From Augochlora pura (Eukaryota > Arthropoda > Insecta > Hymenoptera > Halictidae): a DNA stretch of 64,000 bases. A program made the position numbers and the translations under genes. This document shows positions 11,320-22,257 of the stretch, one piece after another (the stretch's first letter is position 1; each line of letters starts with the position of its first letter). The stretch covers positions 8,182,244-8,246,243 of the forward strand of contig NC_135778.1 in assembly GCF_028453695.1 (NCBI RefSeq), given 5' to 3'. Under the pieces are notes generated by a model. The model did no database searches, had not been told where the DNA came from, and saw only the letters and a program-made list of their open reading frames with translations.

Positions 11320-11610
11320 TATACAGTACAGTATCTATAACAATAAAAATAAATCTTTGAAAGCTGATAGAAAATTACTATGAAGATAATTATACCTAAA
11401 GAGAAAACAAAATCACAGTAATTGCTCACTGTACAGCATACTACCCGTAACAACACAAAATCAATTTTAGAAAGCTAATAAAAATTGCTATGAAGCTAAT
11501 TATATCTAAAGAGAAAGCAAAATCACAGTAATCGCTCGCTATACAGTAAACTACCCATGCCGATAAAACTAAATCATCGAGGGCTAATAGAAAATTCATA
11601 TCACTCCCCA
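11320..11610. repeat. Tandem repeat, about 110 bp, roughly 2.6 copies
   Basis: The block AATCACAGTAAT recurs at 11411 and 11521 (offset 110), with CTAAAGAGAAAACAAAATCA, ACTATGAAGATAATTATACC and ACAGTATCTATAAC counterparts in each unit. The third copy is cut off by about 11605. Confidence 0.85.
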
Positions 11611-11777
11611 CTCCTAAAAAAAATTACTATCAACTCAACATGCTAAAACTATGCAATAAAGCACAGTGCAAAGAACCGCATAAATTCGTCGCAGAAAATG
11701 CCTATTTTTCGTGTCGACCGATTAGCACGGTTCCAAAAATTGCTCGACTAAAACCACCGAAATTTCCGTAATAAAAC
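11611..11777. other. AT-rich spacer between repeats
   Basis: Holds ACTATGCAATAAAGCACAGTGCAAAG (described here in part: ACTATGCAATAAAGCACAG), reminiscent of the interior of the 8359 fragment. Possibly a decayed family A remnant. Confidence 0.35.
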
Positions 11778-11973
11778 TTAACCCTTCGCGCTCGTGTGCA
11801 ATTAACGAAATAATGTTGACATCGTTAAAGACCCTTCTGTTAAAAGCGTAACAGCTTTATGAGTCACAAGACTCAATTTCACATGCATATATTACATTAA
11901 GTACTATACTACAGCTGGTCAAAATAGCAATTTTGGATCTAAGCTTAAAATGGCCTCGAGTGCAAAGAGTTAA
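11778..11973 (-). mobile_element. TTAA miniature element, family A, short copy
   Basis: TTAA at 11778-11781 is followed by CCCTTCGCGCTCG. The other end reads GGCCTCGAGTGCAAAGAGTTAA, with TTAA at 11970-11973. ATCTAAGCTTAAAATGGCCTC next to the right end matches other family A termini. Length about 196 bp, some 50 bp shorter than the complete copies, so it carries an internal deletion. Confidence 0.8.
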
Positions 11974-13607
11974 ACCCCGACAAATTTCGAGGCCGCCGGT
12001 ATATCCGAGGCCCGTCTCGGTTTTGCCGAGCCGCGGCGGCGCTCGCCCCGCGCGACCAAGGAAACGAGCGTGTTTCGGCTTTTGTCCGGGCCGCTCGACG
12101 AGAGGTTTAATTAGCGGCAGTCGTAATTTTTGAGCGGGGTGCGGAGGGGCGGTCCCTCGGATCCGGGGAGGGGAGGAGGGACCTCGGGCTTCTGTGGTCA
12201 CGGGGCGTTTGGCCCGAGGTCTCGGTCTGCTAGCCGGCGATAGTCGGAACATTTAGGGCAGATTTATCTTCCGCGCACCGATTTCCAAGCGGTGCCGTGT
12301 GAGGGTGGCGCGCGAGCGAAGTGTTTTTAAACGGTGGCCTCCTCCTCCTCCTCCTCATCCTCCCTCCCCCCCTCCCCCCGTCCTCCACCCCGTATCTCGA
12401 CGCACTTTATTGCGCGGACAATGCGGCTCGTCCGGTTTCTTGCCCGCGACGACGCGCCGCTCTCTTGAATATTTATCGGTGCCGTGTTTTCGCGGATCGC
12501 TCCCCGACGGGCTCTTAATGCCCACCGGAGTGGATGCCTCGGTTTTTGATTGATCGCCGCGGAAGAGCCAGGCACCGCAAAGCGAAACCCGCTTGCTCAT
12601 CGACGAGCGTCCTCTCAATTGTTCGCTGTTTCGCGGCTGTTCCAGAAACAACAACGATCGCCGGATCTCTTTGTTCCCTATTTTGTGCTACCTATTTTGT
12701 GAAACACAAGCGTGACCCGCCGGTGATGCACGCCGGCGTCAACGTGTTAATCGTGAATCAATTTGGGAATGAGAATAAGCGAGGACGGTCGTGACGCAAG
12801 GAAACAATTAAGGACGAAACGGTCGTGAGCAACGTGGCTCTGAAAGACGTGACAGCGCAAGGGGTTAAAAGTGTTGCGACCGCTGGCAGGCTACAGGCAA
12901 ATAACGCCGCGCGGCAGCAGGGAGAATACGGTGAACCGGAAGCGGCGCGTAGCCCGTGAATATTAAAAGAATCCAATTTCTCGGCAGCGGCTAAGAGAAA
13001 TCATCTCGCCGCGCGCAGACCTCGTCGGTTCGGTTCTCTACCGTCGCCGTAGTAGAGCCGGGTGACACGCGACGACGACGACGACGACGACGACAAAGCC
13101 CCGGAGACGGAACGGCAACAAAGGATTATTCCCGTCGCTTTGACGGCCCGGATTCGAACTTATTAACCGTCGCGTCAGCCGCAGGAAATTTATCTAGGGC
13201 AGGAAACAACAACTGGAAGCCCGTAATTACACGTGTCCCCGGCGCCGTCAAATGGAAACGCAGAAGACGCTCGCCTCGTACCCGTCTCTGCTCCCTGCTC
13301 CCTGCTCCCTCCCTCTCTCCCCCGAACCACGCCGCGCGGCTCCTCTCTTCTCTACGCGAAATTTCGTCGGCAATATTCTCTCCTCGTGACAAGCGGAGGA
13401 AACGGCGTTGGCAGGGGGGGGGGGAGAGAGAGAGAGAGAGAGGGAGAGCAAGAGAGACGGAGATAGGGATGGATCCAGCGTGTGAAATCATCGTCTGGCC
13501 TCTCGAAACGCGTGGCACGGGCTGACAAAAGGAAACACAGGGATGAGGCCGCGGGAGACAGAGCAAACGACCGAGGAAGAGAGAGAGAGAGAGAATAAGA
13601 CTAAGAG

Positions 13608-13638
<31 letters not shown>

Positions 13639-14386
13639 ATAAGGCTGAGAGAGGGGGGAGCAGATAGTGAATCAGTGGCTGTAGACGCGCCGGGTCATGA
13701 ACCCGATGCGATTCTCGAACCTCTCGCCGTTCGAGAAACGTTTTTTCTTCGACGCCGACGGACAACCGGGCGCCCAACACGAAGAAATCGTCGGGCTCCC
13801 GACGACCAGACGACGCGCACCGACGGAGAACACGCGACGACACCCAGCCACGGCGAACGCATTTTCGGCATTCCGCGCCGTCGCGAGCCGATGTCGATGG
13901 CTTTCGGTTCCCGGTCGCTATGGAAAACTAGTAGACTTAACCCGTTCGGGCTGACAGTCCGCTGACAGCAGTCGGAGCATTTTTAATGTTCGATGGTAGT
14001 ACTGTTTAGCGAATAATTGTACGAACACGATGTCAAATGAAAACAGACGTCGATGATTTATATATAATTTTGATGCTTGTGGTTTATGGAGCTCGTTGAA
14101 ATGATTCTATAGAAAATTGATATTAGATAATAGAATTTTTATTTATAGTTATTGAGATTGTAAAGTTGGTGGAGTTAAACAGTGGAGCCTAGTCGATGTA
14201 TGTGTTACTCGCGGCAAATGTATTGTTATTTTTATTAATATTAGCATTGTAAAAGTAGTTAAGACGATGACAAGATTGCGTCCGGCTTACTATTATTACT
14301 ATTGTTATTTTTATTGACGTAACTTTCACATTAGCATTGTAAATGTAGTCGAGGTTATGTCAAGATAATGCTATAGTTATGTCATG
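11974..14386. other. Long CpG-rich noncoding domain with microsatellites
   Basis: 11974-13960 is CpG-rich, with CCT runs (12338-12385), GAC trinucleotides (13068-13093), GA tracts at 13424-13450 and 13579-13640. Possible TTAA-element ends: TTAACACGTTGACGCCGG read leftward from 12750 (with palindrome ACGCCGGCGT at 12730-12739), and TTAACCCCTTGCGCTGTC read leftward from 12868. From 13960 it becomes AT-rich. Arginine-rich frames on both strands are not convincing genes. Confidence 0.45.
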
Positions 14387-14470
14387 ATTATTATTATCAT
14401 CATCATCATCATTATTATTATTATCATTATTATTATTATTATTATTGTTATTATTATTATTATTATTACT
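14387..14470. repeat. ATT/ATC trinucleotide microsatellite
   Basis: Runs of TTA and TCA triplets with few interruptions over about 80 bases, directly before a TTAA-element terminus. Confidence 0.9.
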
Positions 14471-14481
14471 GTAACGTCTTA

Positions 14482-14645
14482 TTAACCCTTTGCACTCGAA
14501 GCCATTACAACTGCAAACCTAAAATAATTTTTCTGGCTTCTAGTGTCCCCATTTTATGTAACAATATTTAATTAATGCATATGAAATTGAGTCTCTCGTG
14601 ACTCATACAATAGTTACACTATTAACAATTTTTAAATCTAAGCTT
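14482..14645 (+). mobile_element. Truncated TTAA miniature element, family A
   Basis: TTAACCCTTTGCACTCGAAG at 14482 leads through CTAAAATAATTTTTCTGGCT and GAGTCTCTCGTGACTCAT to AATTTTTAAATCTAAGC near 14642, following the order of the complete copy at 10895-11142. The far end is missing or unrecognisable past about 14645-14690. Confidence 0.8.
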
Positions 14646-15145
14646 GGGCGATGTCTATTAAAAATAATTTTGTATAAGTGAGTTTTAAAAACACAAGAAC
14701 GTAGCGTGGGTGGAAAGAATGGTTTTCTCAGTTGCGCGAGAGCGTTGAGAGAGCGGAGACGATCCGTGTGAGAAATTTGCGAGAAACTTGTGTGTAAAGA
14801 CTGTATTTTATTTTATTATTTTTGTTTCACTAAAACGCTAATTTTCATTCTTGTGCGGTCGTTTTTAACAGAGTTACGATAGTTCAAAGTTTAACAATAT
14901 ATCGAGTCCAGGAGGCATCGTTTCACCCACGATTTTCAATATTTTACAATATCATTCAGGTCGACAGTAAAAATCAGTTAGTACATCTTAAAGTAGAGAC
15001 TTTACCCTTTAAAACCTGCTAAGCCCCATTGTTTTACCATTTTTGGAAAGAAAGATACAGCTTCTTGAAAATGAAAATTGAAATTACAGATTATTGAAAT
15101 CGGACTGTTATTGACTTTACAATATCTTATTTGACAAGATTTCCG
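14646..15145. other. AT-rich noncoding DNA
   Basis: No gene. Lies just beyond the C-terminal side of the piggyBac-like relic (which reads leftward), so part of it may be that element's 3' flank; no TTAA terminus could be fixed. TTTACCCTTTAAAACC near 15001 is a weak candidate. Confidence 0.4.
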
Positions 15146-15436
15146 TTAAGAAGAATCTTTAGCTGTGCTTATTATTGTTTTTGATGAACATTCTTTGCTT
15201 AGCTGTCTCTCATTCTGATATTCGGTCCCAAGCTCTTCTGCCAATTGAAATAAAAATTCTTGCCTCGATATTTCGTCACCTATCGTTTCTTTATATGAAA
15301 TCCAAGTAAAAGAAGTAAAAACTAAAATATAAAAACATAAATCAGACAGGGCAAAATATTGAGACCAGAAATACAAGAAATTGTAAATCATATCACAAAA
15401 TATTGTTAGCTCTGTTGACTTTGTCGAAACTATCAC
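15146..15436 (-). pseudogene. piggyBac-like transposase relic (C-terminal part)
   Basis: Residues 46-73 of the 96-codon reverse-strand frame (about 15218-15301) read WISYKETIGDEISRQEFLFQ followed by LAEELGTEY. This resembles the stretch near the end of the piggyBac (DDE_Tnp_1_7) catalytic region, where an aromatic/hydrophobic NA..LYK segment precedes ISRR.F...LAEEL. The preceding hydrophobic residues 15-45 fit the same region. The catalytic aspartates lie upstream in intact transposases and are not visible here; the family's cysteine-rich tail was not found. A dead fragment; recognition is from motif memory only. Confidence 0.55.
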
Positions 15437-15839
15437 TTATTTATACCACGTAATAATTTCTATAACACACTGTGAAATTTTGATGCTCTCTATTCGGATC
15501 GCAAGACCGTATTGTCGAAGACACAAAGTGTGAAATTAGGTGGGCTGCTTTTTTGGCAAAGATCTTTATTCGAATGACTCTTTCTCTTCGAAAAAGGGAA
15601 AGAGTCATCTTTCTCCTCCCATCGACGAATCATTTAATTTCCCAAAGATAGATCTCTTATCTCCGAGACATAAACAGTACGGCGCCTGACCAGCGACCAT
15701 CTCAGAGATCGCTTACAGTATTGTTGTATAAAGAACGCTATGCATTTCTTCCAATCGCCCGTTTTTCTACACTGTAGATTCACAATTACATTGTAGACTC
15801 GTAAAACAATTTCTGGAGTGCGCTTATCGAAGAATATAG
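15437..15839. other. Noncoding, possible remnants of the same transposon
   Basis: Contains the direct/inverted motif GAATGACTCTTTCTC .. GAAAAAGGGAAAGAGTCATC near 15573-15610, a short hairpin (GATGACTCTTT-type arms). The reverse frames at 15634-15852 contain a CRKTGDWKKC cysteine pair but do not resolve into a known domain. Confidence 0.35.
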
Positions 15840-16079
15840 TCGTAAATAACATGAATTTTTCAAATGGTCAAATGACCGCTCGTGGTAGACTAGACATGCT
15901 ATACATTTTTTTTGGAAAGTAAGCAATAAAGTAAATCGTGAATATTGAAAAATGGGTTGTATGTATGTTATAGGAAAAGTCAAGAAGCTACATGATGATA
16001 CAGTAACGTTGTATACAAGAAATTCTAAACGAAATTTCAAAAACGGTCGTTTGATCGCGCATGGTAGGTTTAGTGTTAA
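15840..16079. mobile_element. TTAA-element ends, family H (two tandem right ends)
   Basis: TTTCAAAAACGGTCGTTTGA .. GGTAGGTTTAGTGTTAA ends at TTAA 16076-16079. A diverged version, TTTTTCAAATGGTCAAATGA .. GTGGTAGACTAGACATG, lies at 15856-15897. Between them, AGAAGCTACATGATG and TATGTTATAGGAAAAGTCAA resemble the interior of the 20880-21126 element read the other way, so the families are related. GGTCAAATGACC is a short hairpin in the left copy. Confidence 0.6.
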
Positions 16080-16900
16080 AGTAACTGTGGCTGATCCTTG
16101 TTGTCGAAAGTCCCTACAGTAGCAAATGGGTTAATAGAAATGTTCGGCAGCCATATTTATCGAATCGTGCACGCAAACCTTCGTCGCGAGTCCGACTCGT
16201 TATTGTAGCGCAAGGGGTTAAAGAAACGCAGCGGGACGAGGCGCGGAGGGACGGGACCGCGGCAACGCGTCGATGGCCGGGCGCGTCTGCCCGACGAGCC
16301 AACCGGATAGAAATATTTCCCGTTTCGCCAGGTGAGACGGAAATGGGACGGTGATCTGATCGCTCGATACCGAGTTAATGGAACGTGTGTGCTTTAAGGG
16401 GTGATTCGCCGGGGGTGGCGAGTGGCCACCATTCATCGGCCAGTTCCGACCTGCTGCGAGCATCGGGATGCTGCGCCCCGATGGATGGCTAAGGCGTTCC
16501 GTCAACAAACTATACATTTTCTCTATTTCACGGATTGCATTTTCTCCAAATTCTACCGATTGTATCAATTGCTCAATTAATTGTATTCATTAAATCAATT
16601 GGTCAATTAATTGTATCAATTACTGTCTAGAGTGACGCCTTAAATTGTCGGCAAATTAAATTGTTTCTGTGGCGTGGAAAGAACTTAATATATATTTTTC
16701 TTAGTTCCGGCACGTACAATGAACCCTTTCGTTACCGAGCTCGTTACCGAGTAGTTGACACTGAGGTACGGAATGCTACGAAGTAGAAGTCGTTTTATTG
16801 TTCTCTTTAATTTTACAATGATATTTATTATAATAAATATTTAATATATTATAATATATTATTATAATATAAAATTATACAGGGTGGGGCAAATCGTATT
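16080..16900. other. Noncoding: TTAA-element end, CpG-rich patch, AT-rich tail
   Basis: GTAGCGCAAGGGGTTAA (TTAA 16218-16221), with interrupted palindrome CGAGTCCGACTCG at 16187-16199, looks like another TTAA terminus; AGCAAATGGGTTAA (TTAA 16131-16134) may be one more. 16220-16510 is CpG-rich. ATTGTATCAATT repeats occur near 16565-16625. TACAGGGTGGGGCAAAT at 16878-16894 resembles a common insect transposon terminus. Confidence 0.45.
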
Positions 16901-17736
16901 TTATTTTCTTAAATATTATAGTCAACTGTGTGTTGATTAACAAAAGTATATAATGTGTCTATCCGGTGTATCATACTAGCCGCAGCGATATCGCGCAAAC
17001 TTGCCTGAGAAAAGCGTTCTCTCTCCCGGAAAAGTCTCCGGTCGGCGAAGGAGATAAAGGAAGGAGACCGCCCGACAATGGAATCCGTCAAACTCGTCCG
17101 GGAAGCGTTCCATCAAGGGCGGAATGGTGGTAGGAGTGCGCCGAGAACGAGACCGGATCCTCTCTTGCCGGGATAAACAAACGCGTTAAACGTATTTCGC
17201 CGCGCTGGGCTAATGATCTGTTCTCGCGAGTTTGTGTGGAGCGTGAGGAGATAGGGTAAGGGGAGAAGGAGCGGCGGCCACCCCTGGCAGCAGCAGAAGC
17301 GCAATGGCAGCAGCAGGGTGGCGTTGGAAATTCAAGATTCTCGCGTGGCAGGAAACGAATCGTCGATGGGACGGTCCGATCGCTAATTCCTTCCGAGTCG
17401 AGAACTCCTTGGGAGGCTCTCTCACCCTCTCCGATCCATTGAACTCCTCTCCATCGCGTCGCCGCTCCCGCACCGGGTCTCCTCCTCTATCGTCTCTTCA
17501 CTTCTGTTCTTTTTCGTCTCGCTTTTCTTCGACGTCCCCTCTTCGCCTCCCCGCACCCTCTCCCGGTCCCATTTCGAACACCATCTCCCTCTCGTCCGCG
17601 GGAGCCGCGTTGGTATTCAAAGACCTCATAACAGACTTCTCTCGTTCGTTCCGTCTTCTTCTTCTCTCCTGCTCCTTTCTCCTTCCTCTATGTCGCTCCT
17701 TTCTCCCTCTCTCTCTCTCTCCCTCCTTTCTCCTTC

Positions 17737-17774
<38 letters not shown>

Positions 17775-18259
17775 CTCTCATTCTTCCTCTTTTTCCTCCT
17801 CTAACTTCCTCCTGACTACTCGGTCTCCTATTGACAAAGGTATGCGGCCCGGACCCCTCCACCCCGCGGAAGAGAAACGAGACCATGGAGCCACGGAGGT
17901 GTGAAGGAGGAGGAGGAGGAGCGGCGAGAGGGGGGGGGGGGAGGGGCGACGACGGCCGCGGGGGAGGATAACGAGAGGAGCAGGAGAGCCGGGTGAACGA
18001 CAAAGAGAGGCCGACACAATGACTGGCCTTTTCTCGGCGAGGTTTGAATATATCGGCAGCGCCCGTGGAGGGGCATGAATTGGTAATAGAGGAAGTCGAG
18101 GTCTCTCGCCACCCCCTTCTGCCCACCCGTCACCAGGTGCTCCGTCCCTTTTCGACTTTCGGGCCTTCCTCTTCGTCGCCTAAATCATCCATTCCCTCTC
18201 TTTCTCTCTCTCTCTTTCTATTTTTATCGCTATCTCTTTTTCTTTCTATCCACTCACGA
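16901..18259. other. CpG- and CT-rich noncoding segment
   Basis: Contains dense CT tracts (17640-17790, 18195-18250), GGA triplets (17905-17925) and a run of G near 17930-17942. The long open frames on both strands here are Ser/Leu- or Arg/Glu-rich translations of these tracts. No domain recognised. Confidence 0.5.
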
Positions 18260-18658
18260 ACAATCTGAACAGTATGCTTCGGGTCGTTGTTGCGTTGAAA
18301 ATAGTAGTCATCTCTCCCAGACCAAACTTAATCGCACTTGAGTGCAGATTTTCTGTGAGTATATTTTTATACTTTATCTTATCCAAAATTCCATCGATGA
18401 AGACAAGTTTGCTCACTCCGGATGCCGCCATACAGCCCCACACCATCGCGGAGCCTCCTCCGTGCATTACAGTTGATTGTACATTTTTTAATTCTAGTTC
18501 TGTATTAGGCTTTCCCCAGACGTTTCCTCTTCCGTCACATCCAAAAATATTAAATAAGATAATAAGAAGTTTATTGCAAAATTTTACACGCATCCCTTGA
18601 TTTCAACAGATTTCTTTTATAAGCAATGAGGGTACGAATACTTATGGGACTGACTGTA
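18260..18658 (-). pseudogene. Tc1-like transposase relic with 5' terminus
   Basis: The reverse-strand frame at 18593-18246 reads FGCDGRGNVWGKPN, then VMHGGGSAMVWGCMAASGV and FIDGILDK, the middle of a Tc1-family DDE transposase. A one-base shift near 18300 moves the expected NDPKHT motif (second catalytic Asp) into another phase at 18272-18288, so the gene is broken. The segment carrying the first catalytic Asp is degraded, and the N-terminal DNA-binding half is missing. GTACGAATACTTATGGGACT runs to TACAG read backwards at 18656, with a TA at 18657-18658: a typical Tc1 terminal repeat and target. The terminus lies about 60 bp from mid-transposase sequence, implying a large internal deletion. 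Confidence 0.85.
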
Positions 18659-20684
18659 CGCCTATCTCTCTTACACTCGCTTCTCGTTTCCTCCCACTCT
18701 TATTTTCTAAGAGATCGGGACCTGACTCCTATCTCTAGACAATTTGCGCTCCGTCCAACCCCGCTCTCCTCATCTCTCCGCTTCCCCCCCCCCCCCCCCG
18801 GGCTCTCCGCACCCTTCGAGACCATTTTCTCACGATCCGCGTCGGGAGCCGTCGATCGTGCCTGACCGTGTCTCTCCCGTTTAATCGACGCGGAATAAGC
18901 GATCGCTCGCGGAATCGACCACCGTCGTCGTCGTCGTCGATCCCTCCACGTAGACGATCGGAAGGAAGCAACCCCGCGGATGGGACACCCTGCCAATTCC
19001 CCCGCGATTCTACCCGACGCGGTCCATCCTTTTTCCGTGACGCAATTTTCTTTCGACTTTTCGCCACACTCTACACACCTTGTAGATTCAAATCCTCGCG
19101 GGATCTACAATTTATCCCTTCGTAATCAGCGGTTCCTTTTAAACTGATTCTTGGCGATGATGTACCTTCCGAGAGGACGAGAGAAATATTTTTCTATACT
19201 TATTGCTTTTAGATTGTATGGAACTGAGGGTAGTTTGAGATATGTATTTTTTAAATTTTTTATTGCTGGCAAGAAGAGAAATAATTGGATGAGAATGTTT
19301 TCAGAAGAATTGTTGAAGTGCGGTCTATTGTTTGGAAGTTAAAATAAATTATAATAGAATCTAATACAATTTATAGTTTGATTAATTTTTATGTAAATTT
19401 TATTGGGTTTAATTTTAGCGAAAATATAATTTGCTTCTAATTTGAGGCTTAATTAATTGAGTCAATTTTCTTTATGGAAGTGAATCACAGTAGAAATGTT
19501 CCATATAGTTTAATGAAATGATTTGTCTATATATTTGTTGTAGACTGATTATTAACTCTAATAGAATATAGATAGATAGAATTTTATAACCTAGTTAAAT
19601 AATATATACAAATTTAGTTCTGATTAACTTGAACAAGACTCTCATTTGCTTGATTGTAACGAGCTGGTAATAATCGACTAAATAAATTGTTACTGTCAAA
19701 AAATTAAATTACCGAAGAAAAACTGTTACATAATTCAATCAAATAGCATATGTCCTTAACCAACGAAAATCGCTGCCCCGGTTTTGCTACGAACCATTTA
19801 GCAAACTATTCCGTTTAACATCGGAGGAGAACGCAACAGGTACCGACCAATTCGAGCAGGTCTTTTGTCCACGTAACGGTCATATAAAATTTTTAGGGGC
19901 CGCGGCTACATGCGCGAGGAAGGTCTGGAGTAGGGTGCGAGAAGCTCTTAGCAGCGTTTAGCCGTGGACTCTTTTAATGCCTGGAAGGTGCGAAGAGGCG
20001 AGACGGCGGCGCGCGTTTCAGCCGGGCAATTTGAGAAAGTCGGCCGCGGGGTAACACAGCCGCGGAAAACAGAACGGAGAACCGCTGATGCTTTCAAGAA
20101 CACAGAGGCCTCTCGCGCCCGGCAGTCCTCGGGAAACGGCTCGAAGACACTCCGGCAAAGAAGCTACTCATTATCATAACACCGATCGCGCATTCGATCC
20201 GCCCCTTTTATCTAAGAATTTTAACGGTATGGAAATGAAATTTATGCACATCGAATCTCCGTCTACCACCCCTTTACAGTTTCTCGAGTGGACCTAGCGG
20301 TGGCGGCCGGGAACGGCGGAGAAGGAATTCTTCTCTTCGGATCTCGCCGGCTCTCGCGAAACTTTCACGGAATAAGTTTACTTTTTAATATGGAATTTCG
20401 GCGCAGATTTCAAGACGGACGTTTTCCTAAAGCGATCACCCCTTTTTGCACGCACGCGGGCCGACGATACTAGGCTGAATCATTTTCAGCCGCTATTTCT
20501 AAAAGGGGAAACTAAACTAACCTAACTAACTCGCAAAGCGTCACTTTTAGGTACGCTTAACTTGCGCTCTTTTTTCTTTTAAGAATTTTTCATAACCAAA
20601 GTTTCAATAATAATTGTAACATCTGTTAGAAAGATGTGATATCCACTGTGTTTTTCTACGTAGACGGTTTTAGTATACACCAAT
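18659..20684. other. Noncoding: CpG-rich, AT-rich, CpG-rich
   Basis: 18700-19080 is CpG-rich with a poly-C run (about 18786-18799) and CGTCGT triplets (18922-18940). 19140-19780 is AT-rich with no recognisable element. 19830-20480 is a CpG-rich island of complex sequence without a domain-bearing frame. CTAAACTAACCTAACTAACT at 20513-20532 is a short irregular repeat. Confidence 0.45.
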
Positions 20685-20879
20685 TTTATCCGCATGACCT
20701 ACCTTTTTCTTCACAGTTTCTGCGATTAGGAATTTTTTGTTTTTTTTTAGGAATGATAGTGGCGTCCACTATCTAATGTATACTATATCGTGCCTTAATG
20801 TCATCACTCTAACGCAAAAGGTTAAAGACAGTGTTTTAGTCGTCTTGAGAACGTCTCATGGACGTTTTATGAACGTGTC
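20685..20879. mobile_element. TTAA-element fragment (family D) with embedded mariner-like motif
   Basis: CTTCACAGTTTCTGCGATTA at 20710-20729 matches CTTCACAGTCGCTGCGATTT of the 10774 fragment. The segment ends GCAAAAGGTTAA (TTAA 20822-20825). Within it, TAGTGGCGTCCACTATCT at 20757-20774 and ACTATATCG at 20782-20790 nearly repeat the mariner relic at 21219-21249. GTCTTGAGAACGTCT-type units follow. Confidence 0.5.
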
Positions 20880-21126
20880 TTAACACTAGAAAGACGGGAC
20901 TTGAAGACGGGAAAATGACTGCTTTTCGGCAAGATAGGTATAACACACACATATATATATACCGGAAATGAAGGAGGGGGGGCAACAACAATGATTAATA
21001 AACGCATTTATATGTTGTAGAAAAAGTCACAAAATTATAAGAAGCTGCGTCATTATTTACATAATTATTTTTCTAATTGAAATTGAAAAGCAGTCAAAAT
21101 GACTTGCTTAGGCAATCCAGTGTTAA
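20880..21126. mobile_element. TTAA miniature element, family G, 247 bp
   Basis: TTAACACTAG at the left (TTAA 20880-20883) and CCAGTGTTAA at the right (TTAA 21123-21126) form inverted ends. Secondary inverted motifs ATGACTGCTTTTC / GAAAAGCAGTCA lie inside. Near the right end AAGCAGTCA..TGACTTGCTT forms an imperfect hairpin ending 14 nt from the TTAA. Interior TA repeats at 20950-20960. It directly abuts the mariner relic at 21127, consistent with insertion into it. Confidence 0.82.
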
Positions 21127-21345
21127 AGGCATGAATTGGTGTGGAAGCCAAACTCTGTACCAATTCACGTGTTCCACTTTGATTAAATGATTCTGTACTG
21201 TTGTCCCGAGATTATTAGTGGCATCCACTATCTCGCGAACACTATATCGCGGATTTTCATCGAATATGCTCTCGATAAAAAACGACTCCGGCTCGAGTTC
21301 ATAAATAGCGTGGCGCGGAAAGAACGCGCGGAACGCCATAGTGTT
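21127..21345 (-). pseudogene. mariner transposase relic (N-terminal DNA-binding part)
   Basis: The reverse strand encodes FDENPRYSVREIVDATNN, then GTTVQNHLIKVEHVNWYRVW and LPHQF. This matches the second helix-turn-helix and linker of mariner transposases, where a NPR.S.REL segment is followed by .T..HL...G...R...WVPH.L. The WLPHQF corresponds to the conserved WVPHEL motif. The catalytic DDD domain should follow on the reverse strand but the family G TTAA element at 20880-21126 occupies that position and nothing recognisable continues beyond. Upstream residues (MAFRAFFPRHAIY) are not assigned. Confidence 0.75.
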
Positions 21346-21691
21346 TATCAGTAATTTCAATTCTTTGGTAGATATTCCGCTGTGCACGCTCGAACAAAAC
21401 AGGCTGTCGAATAAAATCGTCAGCGGCCCGGCCGGCTGCATTCGATTAAAACAGCGCCGCGTCCCCGGGATCATTCCGGCTCGTGCAGAGAGAATCGATG
21501 CACAATTTCACGGCTACCAATCTCGCCGCCGCAACGGCCGATCTCTATCTAACATTTCCATTACTTCATTCGGAGCTATCTGCAGCATTAAACTGCCGCA
21601 ATTTCCCAAGTCCGCCACTTCGCGGCGAGCTCTAATACGCAAATACAGGCCGGCCTCGCCGCCGATAGTACACGCCGCATACTACAACAAT

Positions 21692-21743
<52 letters not shown>

Positions 21744-22257
21744 TCTCTCTCCCGTCGAGATAGCGCGAGAACAAACTCGTCAAACACGCCCCGGTAAAAC
21801 GGCCGGGGCAGCCGGAACTTTTTTAATCGCTACACAAGCCTCATTACTTAATAATCGCGGTGCAGCATCGGCGCTAACGGGGCGTACAATTATCGTCTCG
21901 GTCGGCCCTCTCGAGGGAGGAGGCCGCGCGCGCGAGCAAAGTAAACCAGTCCCCGGGTAATTAGTCCCATTCACGCGAGGACGCGCGGATCAATTGCGGG
22001 AGAAGTGGCGAGAGAAAGAGAGAGAGAGGGGAGAGGGGGAGAGAGAGGACAGTGATACCGCGAAAAACGCGGGAGGCGTTCACGAAATAAGCGGTTATCG
22101 AAAGGACGACTGGCGTCGGTTCGCGATCGACGCGACGTTGTATTATATAGATAAGGTCATTTCTGACCGAAAGTTAGGGTTATGTACGATTTTTTTCGAG
22201 ACTTTTTAAGTAGGGGTTCTATTTGTAATTTGGGGTATTTAGGTCGCTGTTGGCAAA
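21346..22257. other. CpG-rich noncoding segment with CT and GA tracts
   Basis: CT tract at 21690-21752 and GA tract at 22010-22048, about 260 bp apart in inverted arrangement, bracket a CpG-rich unique segment. No gene-like frame. TTAACCCCTTTACCAG at 22258 starts a possible TTAA-element end. Confidence 0.45.
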
